Shown piece after piece: positions 25,848 to 34,751 of a DNA stretch of 64,000 nt. The stretch's first letter is position 1, and every line of letters starts with the position of its first letter. Below the pieces are notes generated by a model. The model had not been told where the DNA came from and ran no database searches. It saw nothing but the letters and a program-made list of their open reading frames with translations. Both the position numbers and the translations under genes were made by a program. This DNA comes from DASPSM01 sp036008465 (GTDB lineage: Bacteria; Planctomycetota; Planctomycetia; Planctomycetales; Planctomycetaceae): NCBI GenBank assembly GCA_036008465.1, contig DASYNP010000163.1, forward strand, positions 7,418-71,417, given 5' to 3'.

Positions 25848-26807
25848 ATGACCCAAAAATCGTTGCTGGAATACGCGGACTGGCTCGATGAGCGGAAGCT
25901 GCTGTGGCCAGCTGCGCCCAAGCGCGTTCCCGTGAACGCCAAGGCGTACATCGAGCCGCTGGTCGGTATTCGCGGCGTGGCGTTCAATATTTACGGGACT
26001 TTGCTGCGAATTTCCGACGGGGAGCTGTTCCTCAAGCACCCCCAGGACTTGCGCATGGAGATTGCGCTCGAGAAGACGATCAAAGAGTTCGGCATGTGGA
26101 ACAGCATGACGCGCCAGCCCGGCGCCCCTTGGAAGGGAATGATGGTCCGTTTCGATCGGGCCCTCGACGAGCAGCGGCTAGCGACGACGCACGCCTTGGG
26201 CGAGATTCCGGAGGTCGACGCGGTCCTGTTGTGGATGAAGCTGATTCGCCTCCTGCAGCAGAAGGAATACACCTACGACGCGGCCGAATACGGCCCGCTG
26301 GAACAATTCAGCGAGAAAGTGGCCTTCTTTTTTCATTCCAGCCTGCAGGGGCTCGAGGCCGAAGAGGGTGCCGTCCCGGCGCTGCGGAGCTTGTTTCAAA
26401 TTGGCGTCCGCGTGGGACTTGTGGCCGACGCACAGCGCTTCACCCCAGTGCAGATGTTGCGGGCTTTTCGGCAGCAGGGTACACTCCGCTCGCTGGATGA
26501 GTTGTTCGATCCGGCCCTCGCGACGCTGTCTTACCGGGAAGGAATTCGCAAGCCGTCGCGGTCGCTGTATCAACACGCGCTCGAGCGGTTCCGGCGGATG
26601 GGAATTGCCGCGAGCCAGATCTTGATGGTCGGATCGCGGATCGCCGACGACCTGGCCATCGCCAAGGAAGTCGGGATGCGGACGGCCCTGTTGGCGTCCG
26701 ACCGAACCAGTCTCGTCGCGACGCGAGAGGAACTGGCTGATCCGCAAGTTCGTCCCGATCGTCTGCTCACCAGCCTCACGCAACTTCGGGAAATCGTCAG
26801 CCGCTAG
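25848..26807 (+). CDS. HAD-superfamily protein with degenerate catalytic motifs
   Basis: A 319-residue HAD-like protein. Its motif I reads VAFNIYGTLLR at about residues 44-54, so the nucleophilic aspartate is N47 and the second aspartate is Y49, while the GTL that follows is retained. Motif II is LVADAQRFT (about 191-199) without the usual SN/TN. Motif III lysine is kept in GIRKPSRSLY (K235), and motif IV VGSRIADDLAIAKEVGM keeps the paired aspartates (267-268). Loss of the nucleophile suggests it is no longer a phosphatase and may be a binding or regulatory protein. The gene lies between the ABC ATPase (60 bp upstream) and a FabZ-like gene (51 bp downstream). Confidence 0.85.
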   Translation: MTQKSLLEYADWLDERKLLWPAAPKRVPVNAKAYIEPLVGIRGVAFNIYGTLLRISDGELFLKHPQDLRMEIALEKTIKEFGMWNSMTRQPGAPWKGMMVRFDRALDEQRLATTHALGEIPEVDAVLLWMKLIRLLQQKEYTYDAAEYGPLEQFSEKVAFFFHSSLQGLEAEEGAVPALRSLFQIGVRVGLVADAQRFTPVQMLRAFRQQGTLRSLDELFDPALATLSYREGIRKPSRSLYQHALERFRRMGIAASQILMVGSRIADDLAIAKEVGMRTALLASDRTSLVATREELADPQVRPDRLLTSLTQLREIVSR

Positions 26808-26858
26808 CCGCGCGGGCGTCGCTCGACAGCCATCAATCCTTCGCGCGAAGTGATCGCT

Positions 26859-27374
26859 ATGCCTGCACCGCCGCTCTACGACTACACGAAGTTTGACTTC
26901 GACAAGCCGATGTTCTCGATCGACGACATCCGCCGGATCAATCCCCAACGGCACGAAATGGAACAGCTCAGCGGCGTGGTCTACGTCGACACCGAAAACC
27001 ACGGCCTCGTCGGCTTCAAAGACATCACCGAGCACGAGTTTTGGACCCGCGGCCATATGCCCGGTTATCCCATCATGCCGGGCGTCGTGCTCTGCGAATG
27101 CGCAGCCCAACTCGCCGGCTTCTACGCTCGCAAGTATGACGTGCTGCGGGGGGACTTTCTGGGCTTCGGCGGGATGGACGACGTTCGTTTCCGGTCTCCC
27201 GTACTTCCTGCATGTCGTTTGATCCTTTTGGCCAAGCTGACGCTGAACCGGCCGCCGCGGCGGGCCGAATTCGCCTTTCAGGGATTCGTCAAGGAGCGGA
27301 TGATCTTCAGCGGCACGATGATCGGAGTGCCGATCCACGTGGCCGACCATGTGGGGCACGCTCCGAACGACTGA
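26859..27374 (+). CDS. 3-hydroxyacyl-ACP dehydratase, FabZ-like
   Basis: A 171-residue hot-dog fold protein that would dehydrate 3-hydroxyacyl-ACP. The FabZ-type signature is clear: RGHMPGYPIMPGVVLCECAAQ starts about residue 67, with the catalytic histidine and the glutamate (CECAAQ) present. An in-frame GTG nine bases upstream (26850) is an alternative start. The protein carries about 40 extra N-terminal residues compared with short FabZ proteins. It lies just two bases upstream of trmB, so they are probably co-transcribed. Together with the ketosynthase-ACP pair at 19824-21349 it hints at a local lipid-modifying function. Confidence 0.9.
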   Translation: MPAPPLYDYTKFDFDKPMFSIDDIRRINPQRHEMEQLSGVVYVDTENHGLVGFKDITEHEFWTRGHMPGYPIMPGVVLCECAAQLAGFYARKYDVLRGDFLGFGGMDDVRFRSPVLPACRLILLAKLTLNRPPRRAEFAFQGFVKERMIFSGTMIGVPIHVADHVGHAPND

Positions 27375-27376
27375 CC

Positions 27377-28000
27377 ATGAATCCCCCGCCCGTTCTGGAT
27401 CTCAAGCCCTATTTTCTGACGCTCAACGATCTCGCGGGACCGATCGACTGGGCGGCTTTTTTTGGCAACGAGAATCCGGTCGAGCTGGATGTCGGCTGCG
27501 GACGAGGATTGTTCCTGTTCACCGCCTCGACTTCCAACCCGGCGGTCAACTATCTGGGTCTCGAGCTCGACTATCACGAAGGGCGGCGGGCGGCGCGGCG
27601 ATTGTGGAAACGCACGCAGCCCAATGCCCGCGTGCTCGGCGGCGACGCGCGGATTGCTCTGGCAAAGTTCATCCTGCCGAAATCAGTCGCCGCGGTACAC
27701 GTTTACTTCCCCGATCCCTGGTGGAAGCGGCGACACAAGCGTCGACGGCTATTTACCGACGAGTTCGTCGATTTGGCGGCAGGCGCCCTCGAGCGCGGAG
27801 GCTTGTTTCATTCCTGGACCGACGTCGAGGAGTACTTCGGCGTCATCCGCGCGCTGATGGATCATCACCCAGCTTTTCAGCCACTCACTCCGCCCGACGA
27901 AGCAACCCCCGCGCATGATCTCGATTACCGAACGAGCTTTGAGCGCAAGAAACGCCAACTCGGGGCGACGATCTATCGGGGATTGTGGAAGAAGTTGTGA
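27377..28000 (+). CDS. trmB: tRNA (guanine-N7-)-methyltransferase
   Basis: A 207-residue S-adenosylmethionine-dependent methyltransferase that makes m7G46 in tRNA. Characteristic pieces are LDVGCGRGLFLF (SAM-binding loop, about residues 38-49), LGLELDYHEGRRAARR, and HVYFPDPWWKRRHKRRRL (TrmB signature), followed by DLDYRTSFERKKRQLGATIY, where TrmB proteins have a T-x-Y-E-x-K-like motif, here T-S-F-E-R-K. Start ATG at 27377 directly after the FabZ-like stop codon. It converges with the FIST gene, with 10 bp between stops. Confidence 0.93.
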   Translation: MNPPPVLDLKPYFLTLNDLAGPIDWAAFFGNENPVELDVGCGRGLFLFTASTSNPAVNYLGLELDYHEGRRAARRLWKRTQPNARVLGGDARIALAKFILPKSVAAVHVYFPDPWWKRRHKRRRLFTDEFVDLAAGALERGGLFHSWTDVEEYFGVIRALMDHHPAFQPLTPPDEATPAHDLDYRTSFERKKRQLGATIYRGLWKKL

Positions 28001-28010
28001 GGTTGCGCCG

Positions 28011-29177
28011 TCATTCAAACAGCGCGATGCTCGCCGTGAAGCCGTGCACGTAGTTGCGGCCGCCAATCGGGCCGAGTTCGCCCTGGGCGAAGAATCCCGC
28101 GAGCGGAATCGGGCCGGCAACTTTTTGCACTGCGGCCGCGTCGTGATGCGGTTCCGAAAACAGCCGCGTGCCCCGTCCGTTGCAACTGAAGAGCAATCCG
28201 GCCTGCGGAGGCGCCGTCTGCGCCGCTCGGTCCGCATTGAGAAGGCTGAGCAGATCCTCATCAGCCGTTTCTGCGTCGCGCACGTGAAAGCGAACGGTCT
28301 GTCCCACGCGGACCTGTGTTCCCAGGGCAATCGATCCCGCCTCCGGGTCGGCGCCAATCACATTGGAGATTAAAAAGTCGCCCTGTTCGAATCGATCTCG
28401 GTACTCGCTCATCGCCAGTCCGAGATGCAGCCCCATTCTCACCAGTTCGGCATCGCGGTCCGAGAGTGTGTCGAACAACTCCCGAATCCGCTGCATCGGC
28501 GGCACGCCACCCAACGCGTGCACGACGTTCCCCTCGGCACGCGTCACGACATAGTGCGTCCCGACCGGACGGCAGCCCTGCGAAACGACCGAGCGGACGC
28601 GCGGACCCCCGCGGATGATCAGGCCGATCGCCCCATGGCGAACCTCGTGCGAGTTGTAGAACAACCGGTTTTCGCCTGGGCCGTGTCCACCGCTGGCCAT
28701 GCCGCCCAGCACGGGAACCCCTGGCGATTCTGCGTCGATGTGATCGAGCACTGTGTGCGGGGCCGAGCTGAACGGATCGGCCAACAGGAACACAGCTCGC
28801 AGATCGGATTCTTCGCTCGACAAGGCCGGCAGCCCACTGGTCACGATCCCGTCTACCGTCCGCTCAAAGTTCGCGACGAAGGGCGCGATGCGGGCCTCGG
28901 GCAAAATTGCCGACCAGAGACTGAGCGCCGGGCCCGATTCGACCTCGTCCGCCGCACCGATAATCGTTTCACCCGTACAGCCGATCAGCAGCTTAGTACC
29001 CGTCGCCTCGCAAATGCGTGAGGCCAGCTTCCCGAACGCGTCTTGGTGGGCGTGGTTGACGAAGAGAAACGAAATGTCGGGTTCAGCGCCGTGCAGCGCG
29101 CCGCGGACTTCCTCCATCACCGATCGGATCGCATCCGAGGTATTTGTCGCGCGGGAGAGGCTGGCCGCAAACGGCAT
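28011..29177 (-). CDS. FIST domain sensor protein
   Basis: A 388-residue soluble protein with the FIST N (about residues 30-230) and FIST C (about 240-370) domains; the N part shows LLIGCTGETIIG and AVFLLADPFSS, the C part shows MGLHLGLAMSEYRDRF, a VIGADPEAGSIALG strand pair, and LLFSCNGRG, which is a strong FIST C signature. FIST proteins are predicted sensors for small ligands such as amino acids; here no kinase or cyclase partner is attached or adjacent. ATG at 29177 gives MPFAASLSRATNTSDAIRSV. It converges with trmB. Confidence 0.92.
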   Translation of the reverse strand: MPFAASLSRATNTSDAIRSVMEEVRGALHGAEPDISFLFVNHAHQDAFGKLASRICEATGTKLLIGCTGETIIGAADEVESGPALSLWSAILPEARIAPFVANFERTVDGIVTSGLPALSSEESDLRAVFLLADPFSSAPHTVLDHIDAESPGVPVLGGMASGGHGPGENRLFYNSHEVRHGAIGLIIRGGPRVRSVVSQGCRPVGTHYVVTRAEGNVVHALGGVPPMQRIRELFDTLSDRDAELVRMGLHLGLAMSEYRDRFEQGDFLISNVIGADPEAGSIALGTQVRVGQTVRFHVRDAETADEDLLSLLNADRAAQTAPPQAGLLFSCNGRGTRLFSEPHHDAAAVQKVAGPIPLAGFFAQGELGPIGGRNYVHGFTASIALFE

Positions 29178-29461
29178 GGATTTCGCAATCTCTTGGGGTC
29201 GCGCTCTTTAGGGCAACCCGTGCATCGCGGAGTGCGACGTCCGACGGACGAAATTTTGAACAAACCGCCCTGCGACGCGTATCTTAACGCCTAAAGAGCA
29301 GCCGTGTCATTTGAGGGGCCTTTCGGGAGTTGCGACCGGAGAAATCGGCGAAGGATTGCCGCCCATTGCTAGAATTGCTGGTGACTGGACTGCAGGTGGC
29401 TGGATTGATGGCGACGATCGGCTGAGGGCTGGTTCTGCTTTGGGTCTGCCGGGAGGCATCG

Positions 29462-30511
29462 GTGTTTAGTCCACGCATTCGCATGAAGTCGCTGGTGATC
29501 GTTTGCCGCAGCCTGGCGACGATGGTGGACGCCGGCATTCCGATCGGGAAAGCCTTCGAGCTCGCGTCGCAGAAGTCGGGTGATCCTCGCTGCCGGCACG
29601 CCATGATGGAGATCGCCACCGATCTCCGCCGCGGCCTTGACGTCACAGAGGCGATGCGAGCCCGCGGACAAGCCTTTCCCGACACCATGGTCGAGCTGGT
29701 TGGCGTGGCTGAGCAAACCGGCACGCTGCCTGAAGTGCTCAAATCGCTCGCCGGTCATTTCGACAACACAATTCGACTGCGCCGGACGTTTTTCTCGGCG
29801 ATCACCTGGCCTGCGTTTCAGCTTGTCGCAGCGATCCTGGTTGTCGCCTTGATGCTGTACATCCTCGGAATCGTCGCTCAAATCCACCCCGGCTCGAAGC
29901 CTATCGACATCCTGGGGCTGGGCCTCTACGGCGCCGAGGGAGCAGTCACCTGGCTGGCAATGACTTTCGGCTCGATCTTCGGCGCGCTCTTCTTGGGCTT
30001 CCTGATTCGGCGTTCGTTGATGGGGCAGAAGATTTTTGATTCTCTGTTGCTGCGCATCCCCGTCTTGGGTTGGTGCCTGCGCTCGTTCGCGATCGCCCGG
30101 TTTTCCTGGTCATTCGCATTGACGCAGCAGGCCGGGATGTCGATCGAACCGAGTTTGTCGGCGAGCTTCAACGCGACGTCGAACGGAGCGTTTCTGAAAG
30201 CCGCCCCGCACGTTTGGGCCGCAGTCCGCGAAGGGGAGACACTGCACGACGCCCTGGCAGAGACCGGACTGTTTCCGGTCGATTATCTGCACATCATCGA
30301 TGTCTCTGAAACGTCCGGCACCGTCCCGGAAACGCTCGAACGGCTGAGCCCCGACCTGGAGTCACAAGCCCGGCGGGCGCTCGAGATGCTCGCCTCGGCC
30401 TTGGCCTGGGTGATCTGGTGTCTGGTGGCCGTGTTCATCGTCTTTCTGATCTTCCGGATCGCGATGTTTTACATCGGCCAGCTCAACGACGCGGTCAACA
30501 TGGCGAAGTGA
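29462..30511 (+). CDS. GspF/PilC-like inner membrane protein (T2SS F family)
   Basis: A 349-residue membrane protein with two copies of the T2SSF domain: residues about 15-135 (RSLATMVDAGIPIGKAFELA, then a helix near 118-142) and about 210-335 (FSWSFALTQQAGMSIEPSLS, final helix near 308-335). It would be the inner-membrane platform of a type II secretion or type IV pilus machine. The GTG at 29462 is chosen since GGGAGG lies 5 bases upstream; ATG at 29483 is an alternative. No other secretion gene is in the window, which makes it an orphan here. Confidence 0.92.
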   Translation: MFSPRIRMKSLVIVCRSLATMVDAGIPIGKAFELASQKSGDPRCRHAMMEIATDLRRGLDVTEAMRARGQAFPDTMVELVGVAEQTGTLPEVLKSLAGHFDNTIRLRRTFFSAITWPAFQLVAAILVVALMLYILGIVAQIHPGSKPIDILGLGLYGAEGAVTWLAMTFGSIFGALFLGFLIRRSLMGQKIFDSLLLRIPVLGWCLRSFAIARFSWSFALTQQAGMSIEPSLSASFNATSNGAFLKAAPHVWAAVREGETLHDALAETGLFPVDYLHIIDVSETSGTVPETLERLSPDLESQARRALEMLASALAWVIWCLVAVFIVFLIFRIAMFYIGQLNDAVNMAK

Positions 30512-30557
30512 CCTTCGCACGAGCGGCAGCCAGCACGTTCGCCGGTTCGCGATTGTT

Positions 30558-30833
30558 TCACTCGACGACGTCGGCCAGGCTCGACAGGCTGACCACGCCA
30601 TCCTTACGGACGTAAACCCGCTTGCGGTTCGCATTGATTCCGTGACGTTTCGCATCCAAGACGTAGAGTTCGCGGCTGGTCGTGGTGTCGCGAAGGTCGT
30701 GGACGTCGGCATTATCGATGATGTAGTGCAGCGCGTCGCGTCCCTTGAAGGTCCCGAGGATGACATATTGGCTGGCCAGGTCGAGCACGACCTCGCGACC
30801 CTCGAGCGCGTCCAGGGAGGATTCCGAGTCCAT
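30558..30833 (-). CDS. Small soluble protein, hypothetical
   Basis: A 91-residue protein with a compact alpha/beta look: VVLDLASQYVILGTFKG, then DALHYIIDNADVHDLRD and KRVYVRKDGVVSLSSL. No domain is recognised. It begins with ATG at 30833 and its C-terminus faces the GspF-like gene end-to-end with 46 bp between stops. Upstream, 123 bp away on the same strand, is the vWA protein, so the two may be co-transcribed. Function unknown; the tidy amino-acid composition supports a real gene. Confidence 0.65.
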   Translation of the reverse strand: MDSESSLDALEGREVVLDLASQYVILGTFKGRDALHYIIDNADVHDLRDTTTSRELYVLDAKRHGINANRKRVYVRKDGVVSLSSLADVVE

Positions 30834-30956
30834 CGTGTGGCGAGCCCCTCGCAGTTCGAAGCGGAGTTGATTGGCGCGAGCGCGGTCAGACTTGTAGATC
30901 AGAAACGGAAGACCGCTTACTTCGTGCGCGGCTCTTTCGGATAACGGCCGCGCGCT

Positions 30957-31934
30957 CTACGGAACAAAACGGTACTTGCCCTTGCTGTCGGCGGCAATAC
31001 CTCGGAGCTGTTCCGCGCCGCCTTCGTACTCGAAGGCGATCGTATGGATGACCGTCTTGTGTTCGCTGTTGCAGCGCTGGGCCGTGGCGCGGGTCGTGTT
31101 GGGGATCTCGCCGTCGGTCAGGAAGTAGATCACCTGCGGCTTCATCTTGAGCGCCCGTTCGATGGCGTCCTCTGGAGCCGTGTCCCCCTCGGGGTGAAAC
31201 TCCTTGATCCATTTGATCGCCTTGGCCCGGTTGCCAGTGGTTGCCGGCTGCAGCTTCGCATTGCGCTGACCCCACATAGGGAAAGTGTTCCCGCTGTAGA
31301 AGAAAATGAAGAACTTCTGCGAAGGCTGCAGCAGGCTCAGCGAGTGAGTGAGTTCCTCGACGGCGCGGTCGAATCGATGGCCCTCCATGCTGCCCGACGT
31401 GTCGACGATGAAGATGACCGATTCTGCACGAGCGCGCGTGCCGAAAAAGCCGACCCCTTTGCCTCCGCCGCCTCCGGCGGCGCCGAGCGAGGCGATCGCG
31501 TCGAAACTTCCCTTGCCGAGTCCGCTTCCCGAGCCCGAACCGCCCGCCATCGCTCCCTCGATCGCGGACGCACCTTCAGCAGCCGGCGTCAACGATTTTT
31601 CGATATCGTGACCGGTCCCCTTTTCGGGGCTGCCGATTGTCACGCTGTCGAGCAGACTGCCGCTATCGCCCTGCTCGTTGCCGATTCCACCGTCGATCGA
31701 CGTCCCGTCGCCGACAGTCCTCACGGGAATCAACAGCGCCGCCAGGACCAAGAGCATCAAGAGATGGAACATGAGCGACACGCCGGCCGCATTCCATTCG
31801 GATCGCGTCGGCAACGGGATTGCCGGTTGACCGGCGGCCGCCGCCGCAGAGTGGGGCGGGTCGAGTGCCGCGTCGGCCGGGGCGATCGTCGGAAGGTTGC
31901 CCGGTCGTGCTAATTGCGTTCCGGCGGTACTCAT
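30957..31934 (-). CDS. Membrane-anchored von Willebrand A protein
   Basis: A 325-residue protein with a 45-residue Ala/Pro-rich N-terminus, one membrane helix (about residues 50-68, VSLMFHLLMLLVLAALLIP), a Gly/Ser-rich linker and a vWA domain (about 155-325) with canonical metal site DTSGS and a TDGEIP strand. The domain is probably exposed outside the cytoplasmic membrane. I use ATG at 31934; the open frame goes 23 residues further upstream, where the sequence is Arg-rich and less plausible. It is separate from the MoxR/vWA cluster and has no MoxR partner nearby. Confidence 0.88.
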   Translation of the reverse strand: MSTAGTQLARPGNLPTIAPADAALDPPHSAAAAAGQPAIPLPTRSEWNAAGVSLMFHLLMLLVLAALLIPVRTVGDGTSIDGGIGNEQGDSGSLLDSVTIGSPEKGTGHDIEKSLTPAAEGASAIEGAMAGGSGSGSGLGKGSFDAIASLGAAGGGGGKGVGFFGTRARAESVIFIVDTSGSMEGHRFDRAVEELTHSLSLLQPSQKFFIFFYSGNTFPMWGQRNAKLQPATTGNRAKAIKWIKEFHPEGDTAPEDAIERALKMKPQVIYFLTDGEIPNTTRATAQRCNSEHKTVIHTIAFEYEGGAEQLRGIAADSKGKYRFVP

Positions 31935-32344
31935 GTCTGACGTGCTGTCAAGAATGCGTCGGACGACCCGCACTGCACGAGCGAATGCAGTTCGGGGCCT
32001 CAATCGTTGTGATTTACTTGAATCTACGGCCCGACCGGAAAACCAATTCTACCGCGCCGAGGCCGTCCCGGGCACAGTCCGGCCAAAAAAATGGCCCAGC
32101 GGAGCCGGACCGCCGCGACCTAGATACGTTTTGACGTCATACGTAACCCCGATTTGTGGGACGCTCTGTCAATTAACTCGGCTCCGGCGTCTGAATCCAC
32201 GAAGATTTGTCGTCAATTGGGCGACTTTTGAGTTGTCTTGACCGGCTTGGGAAAGCGCACTATTGTTCCGCTCCCCTCGGATTTGCCTGGTCTGCCAGCT
32301 CAATCTTCTCCCACCGCCAATTGTCTCAGCGGGAGCCTCGACTC
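31935..32344. other. Divergent intergenic region, no gene
   Basis: About 410 bp separate the vWA gene (minus) from the TPR/cytochrome-like gene (plus). The region contains the sigma-70-like promoter listed separately and an 8-base palindrome TGACGTCA at about 32132-32139 within a larger inverted repeat (TACGT...ACGTA). No ORF of note is visible. Confidence 0.6.
32238..32266 (+). promoter_or_regulatory. Candidate sigma-70-type promoter
   Basis: TTGACC at 32238-32243, a 17-base spacer, and TATTGT at 32261-32266 lie about 80 bp upstream of the TPR/cytochrome-like gene. The -35 box matches five of six consensus bases and the -10 box four of six. Planctomycete promoter consensus is not well fixed, so this is a suggestion. 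Confidence 0.4.
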
Positions 32345-33553
32345 ATGGGATTCCGCGCGTCTCTCGAAATCACTGCGCAACTGAAATACTGTGTCGTCTT
32401 CGGCGTCTTGTGCCTGTTTGTAGCTCTTGGATTGAATGACCAGGCGCGTGCTGACGACCCGCTTTTGAAGCAGCTTTTCGACCGGCAAGCCGCTGCTGCC
32501 ATCGAACAAGCGAGATCGCCGCACAAAACGCCGGTTCCCTCTACGGCGGGAGCCCGGATCCTCGTTCTCAGCGATGGTCGGGTGGTCGACGGCACAATCT
32601 CCGGCGACTTGCACGGTTATCGCGTCGAGACTGCCGAGGCAAACCTGTTCTTTACGTTCGATCAGGTCAAACTGGTCGCCCGCGATCGAAACGAAGCTTA
32701 TCAAAAGATGTGCGCCACCGACCCCGGCACGCACGTTCGACGGGACCTTCGGTTGGGACGTTGGTGCCTCGAGAATCGACTGCCGCGCGAAGCGGCCTTT
32801 CACCTCCGAAAAGCGCTCGAGGTCGATCCGACCAACAAGGAGGCCAAGGACCTGCTGACGCGGTTAGAGGCCGCTCAGACGACCGGCGGATTTGTCAAAG
32901 TCGGGGGCACCGGCGAGCGAGTCATCCCGGATGCCAAGGTGGTCGAATCGCTGGCGCGACTTTCGCCCGCTGCCGTCAAGGAATTTGTGATCGGCGTGCA
33001 GCCGATCCTCTTGGCGCGCTGCGGCAGCGCTCGCTGCCATGGAGGCCCCGAAGCAACCTCGTTTCATCTCGACCGCGTGCACCTGGCCGCGGGAGGGAGC
33101 CGGCTCATCACCGGGCACAATCTCGACTCTGTGCTGCGTCAGGTCGATCCGCAATTTGCCCGCCGCAGTCGGCTCTTGCAGAAAGCGAGCGAAGCGCACG
33201 GAGCATTGTCGCACGCTCCGCTAACCGGCGGCGGGGCAGATGTCCAGAAAGCGCGACTTACAGCATGGTTGCAGAGCGTCGCGCCGGAACTGAGGCGTTT
33301 GAATCAAGAAGACTCGTCGCGTCGTTCGGTCGAAAAGATCGCGCAAGCCGGCAAGCCGCAACCGCATCGGGATCCGCTGGTCGTTCCGGCTTCGGCAACC
33401 GGCATCAATCCGCCAACTACTGTCGACGTCGCCATCCCGCCTCCGAGCGAGTTTCCCCCTCGCGGAGCGTCCCAAACCCCGGAAAAGCCCGCCAACGACC
33501 TGGGTCCGTTGACCGATCCCTTCGATCCGACCCAATTCAATCGCCCCAAATGA
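32345..33553 (+). CDS. Exported protein with TPR-like unit and CX4CH haem-like motif
   Basis: A 402-residue protein. Its N-terminal signal (residues about 12-35, KYCVVFGVLCLFVALGL..ARA) indicates export. A small beta region (about 70-115) is followed by one TPR-like unit around residues 143-165 (LPREAAFHLRKALEVDPTN) and then a domain resembling planctomycete cytochromes: ILLARCGSARCHGGPEA, with C226, C231 and H232 in a CX4CH arrangement, followed by SLLLQK-like hydrophobic pattern. The C-terminus is low-complexity Pro/Ser-rich. ATG at 32345. If haem attaches to CX4CH it would be a periplasmic electron carrier. Its partner genes are not obvious. Confidence 0.8.
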   Translation: MGFRASLEITAQLKYCVVFGVLCLFVALGLNDQARADDPLLKQLFDRQAAAAIEQARSPHKTPVPSTAGARILVLSDGRVVDGTISGDLHGYRVETAEANLFFTFDQVKLVARDRNEAYQKMCATDPGTHVRRDLRLGRWCLENRLPREAAFHLRKALEVDPTNKEAKDLLTRLEAAQTTGGFVKVGGTGERVIPDAKVVESLARLSPAAVKEFVIGVQPILLARCGSARCHGGPEATSFHLDRVHLAAGGSRLITGHNLDSVLRQVDPQFARRSRLLQKASEAHGALSHAPLTGGGADVQKARLTAWLQSVAPELRRLNQEDSSRRSVEKIAQAGKPQPHRDPLVVPASATGINPPTTVDVAIPPPSEFPPRGASQTPEKPANDLGPLTDPFDPTQFNRPK

Positions 33554-33596
33554 CGGCCGTTCGCATTGACTGCGAGGCGAGCCGAGGGTTAACAGC

Positions 33597-34724
33597 TCAG
33601 CAGCACCAGCGCTCGATACAGCGCGCGTAAAACTCCGTGCCCCGCTCGAGCTGTTTCAAGTCGATCCACTCGTCGTGCGTGTGGCCCTGCGCGATGTTGC
33701 CCGGCCCGATGACAACGAGCTTCTTGAGGGTTGTAAACTGTGTGCCGTCGGTGCCGTAGCAGACAGTGCGGGCGGTCGTCTTACCCGCGAGAGTGAGCGT
33801 CTGTTTCACGAAGTCGGAATGGACGTCCACCTCGAGCGGTGGGGCGCTCCAGGTTGCCTCGAATTCGAGACCGCAGCGTTTGGCGGCCTCGCGCGCCCGC
33901 TCGACCAGCAGCTGGGGCTTCTGGTTCGGCATTGGCCGGAAATAGACCGTGCACACGCTTTGCGGCGGAGTGATATTGACTGCCCGCGTGTGATCGTTGA
34001 TGCCGATGTTCCAGCTGATTGTCGGCGGATCGAAACGTTTGTCTTGCCAGGCCGGGTCGCGTTCGGTCTCGTCGTGAATGGCTTTCATCTCGGCGAGAAA
34101 GGGAATCATCGCGAGATTTGCATTGACGCCCTCCCGCGTGCTCGAATGGGCCGCGCGACCGCGCGAGATGGCGCGGAATCCCCAAGTCCCCTTGTGAGCG
34201 TACACGACTTCCAATTCGGTCGGCTCGCCAATGATGCCGCAGGCATCTTCCTCGACCATCTGACGGAACAGGACCGATCGCGTGGCCACCTCGTTGGCCC
34301 CGAGATAGCCGACCTCTTCGTCGGCTGTGCCCGTGATATAGAGCGGAGCTCGCTGTTTCTGCCGCGGGACGCTGGCCGCCGCTGCCAGGACGCATCCCAA
34401 GGAGCCTTTCATGTCGCAGCTTCCCCGCCCGTAAAGTCGACCGTCCTTGACGGTCGGTTGGAAAGGGCCGTGCTGCCCGCTGAACCAGTTGTCGGCAGGG
34501 ACGACGTCGGTATGAGCGAAATAGGCGAGGCCGCCGCGGCCGCTGCCACGTTTGCCGATGACGTTCGACTTTTTGACGCCGGCCGCGTCGACGTAATCGA
34601 CCCGTTCCGTTTCAAATTCCAGCTGTTTGAGCGTGCGCTCGAGATGGTCGCAGATCTCGACGTTCGAGACCGAGCTGATCGACCCGAAGGAGACCAGACC
34701 GCGCGTGTAGTCCAAAGCGTTCAT
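33597..34724 (-). CDS. M20 family metallopeptidase, acetylornithine deacetylase-like
   Basis: A 375-residue cytosolic zinc hydrolase of the M20/ArgE family. Metal-ligand motifs are visible: FAHTDVVPADNW (H and D), LYGRGSCDMKGSLGC, TADEEVGYLGA (catalytic glutamates), EPTELEVVYAHKG, and the C-terminal GHTHDEWIDL histidine. ArgE deacetylates N-acetylornithine; dipeptidase and succinyl-diaminopimelate activities are alternatives. I prefer ATG at 34724; a GTG at 34736 would add four residues. The gene is 15-27 bp downstream of the SDR gene on the same strand, suggesting an operon. Confidence 0.9.
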   Translation of the reverse strand: MNALDYTRGLVSFGSISSVSNVEICDHLERTLKQLEFETERVDYVDAAGVKKSNVIGKRGSGRGGLAYFAHTDVVPADNWFSGQHGPFQPTVKDGRLYGRGSCDMKGSLGCVLAAAASVPRQKQRAPLYITGTADEEVGYLGANEVATRSVLFRQMVEEDACGIIGEPTELEVVYAHKGTWGFRAISRGRAAHSSTREGVNANLAMIPFLAEMKAIHDETERDPAWQDKRFDPPTISWNIGINDHTRAVNITPPQSVCTVYFRPMPNQKPQLLVERAREAAKRCGLEFEATWSAPPLEVDVHSDFVKQTLTLAGKTTARTVCYGTDGTQFTTLKKLVVIGPGNIAQGHTHDEWIDLKQLERGTEFYARCIERWCC

Positions 34725-34751
34725 TGGCTGACCCACTCGACTCGCGTCCTG

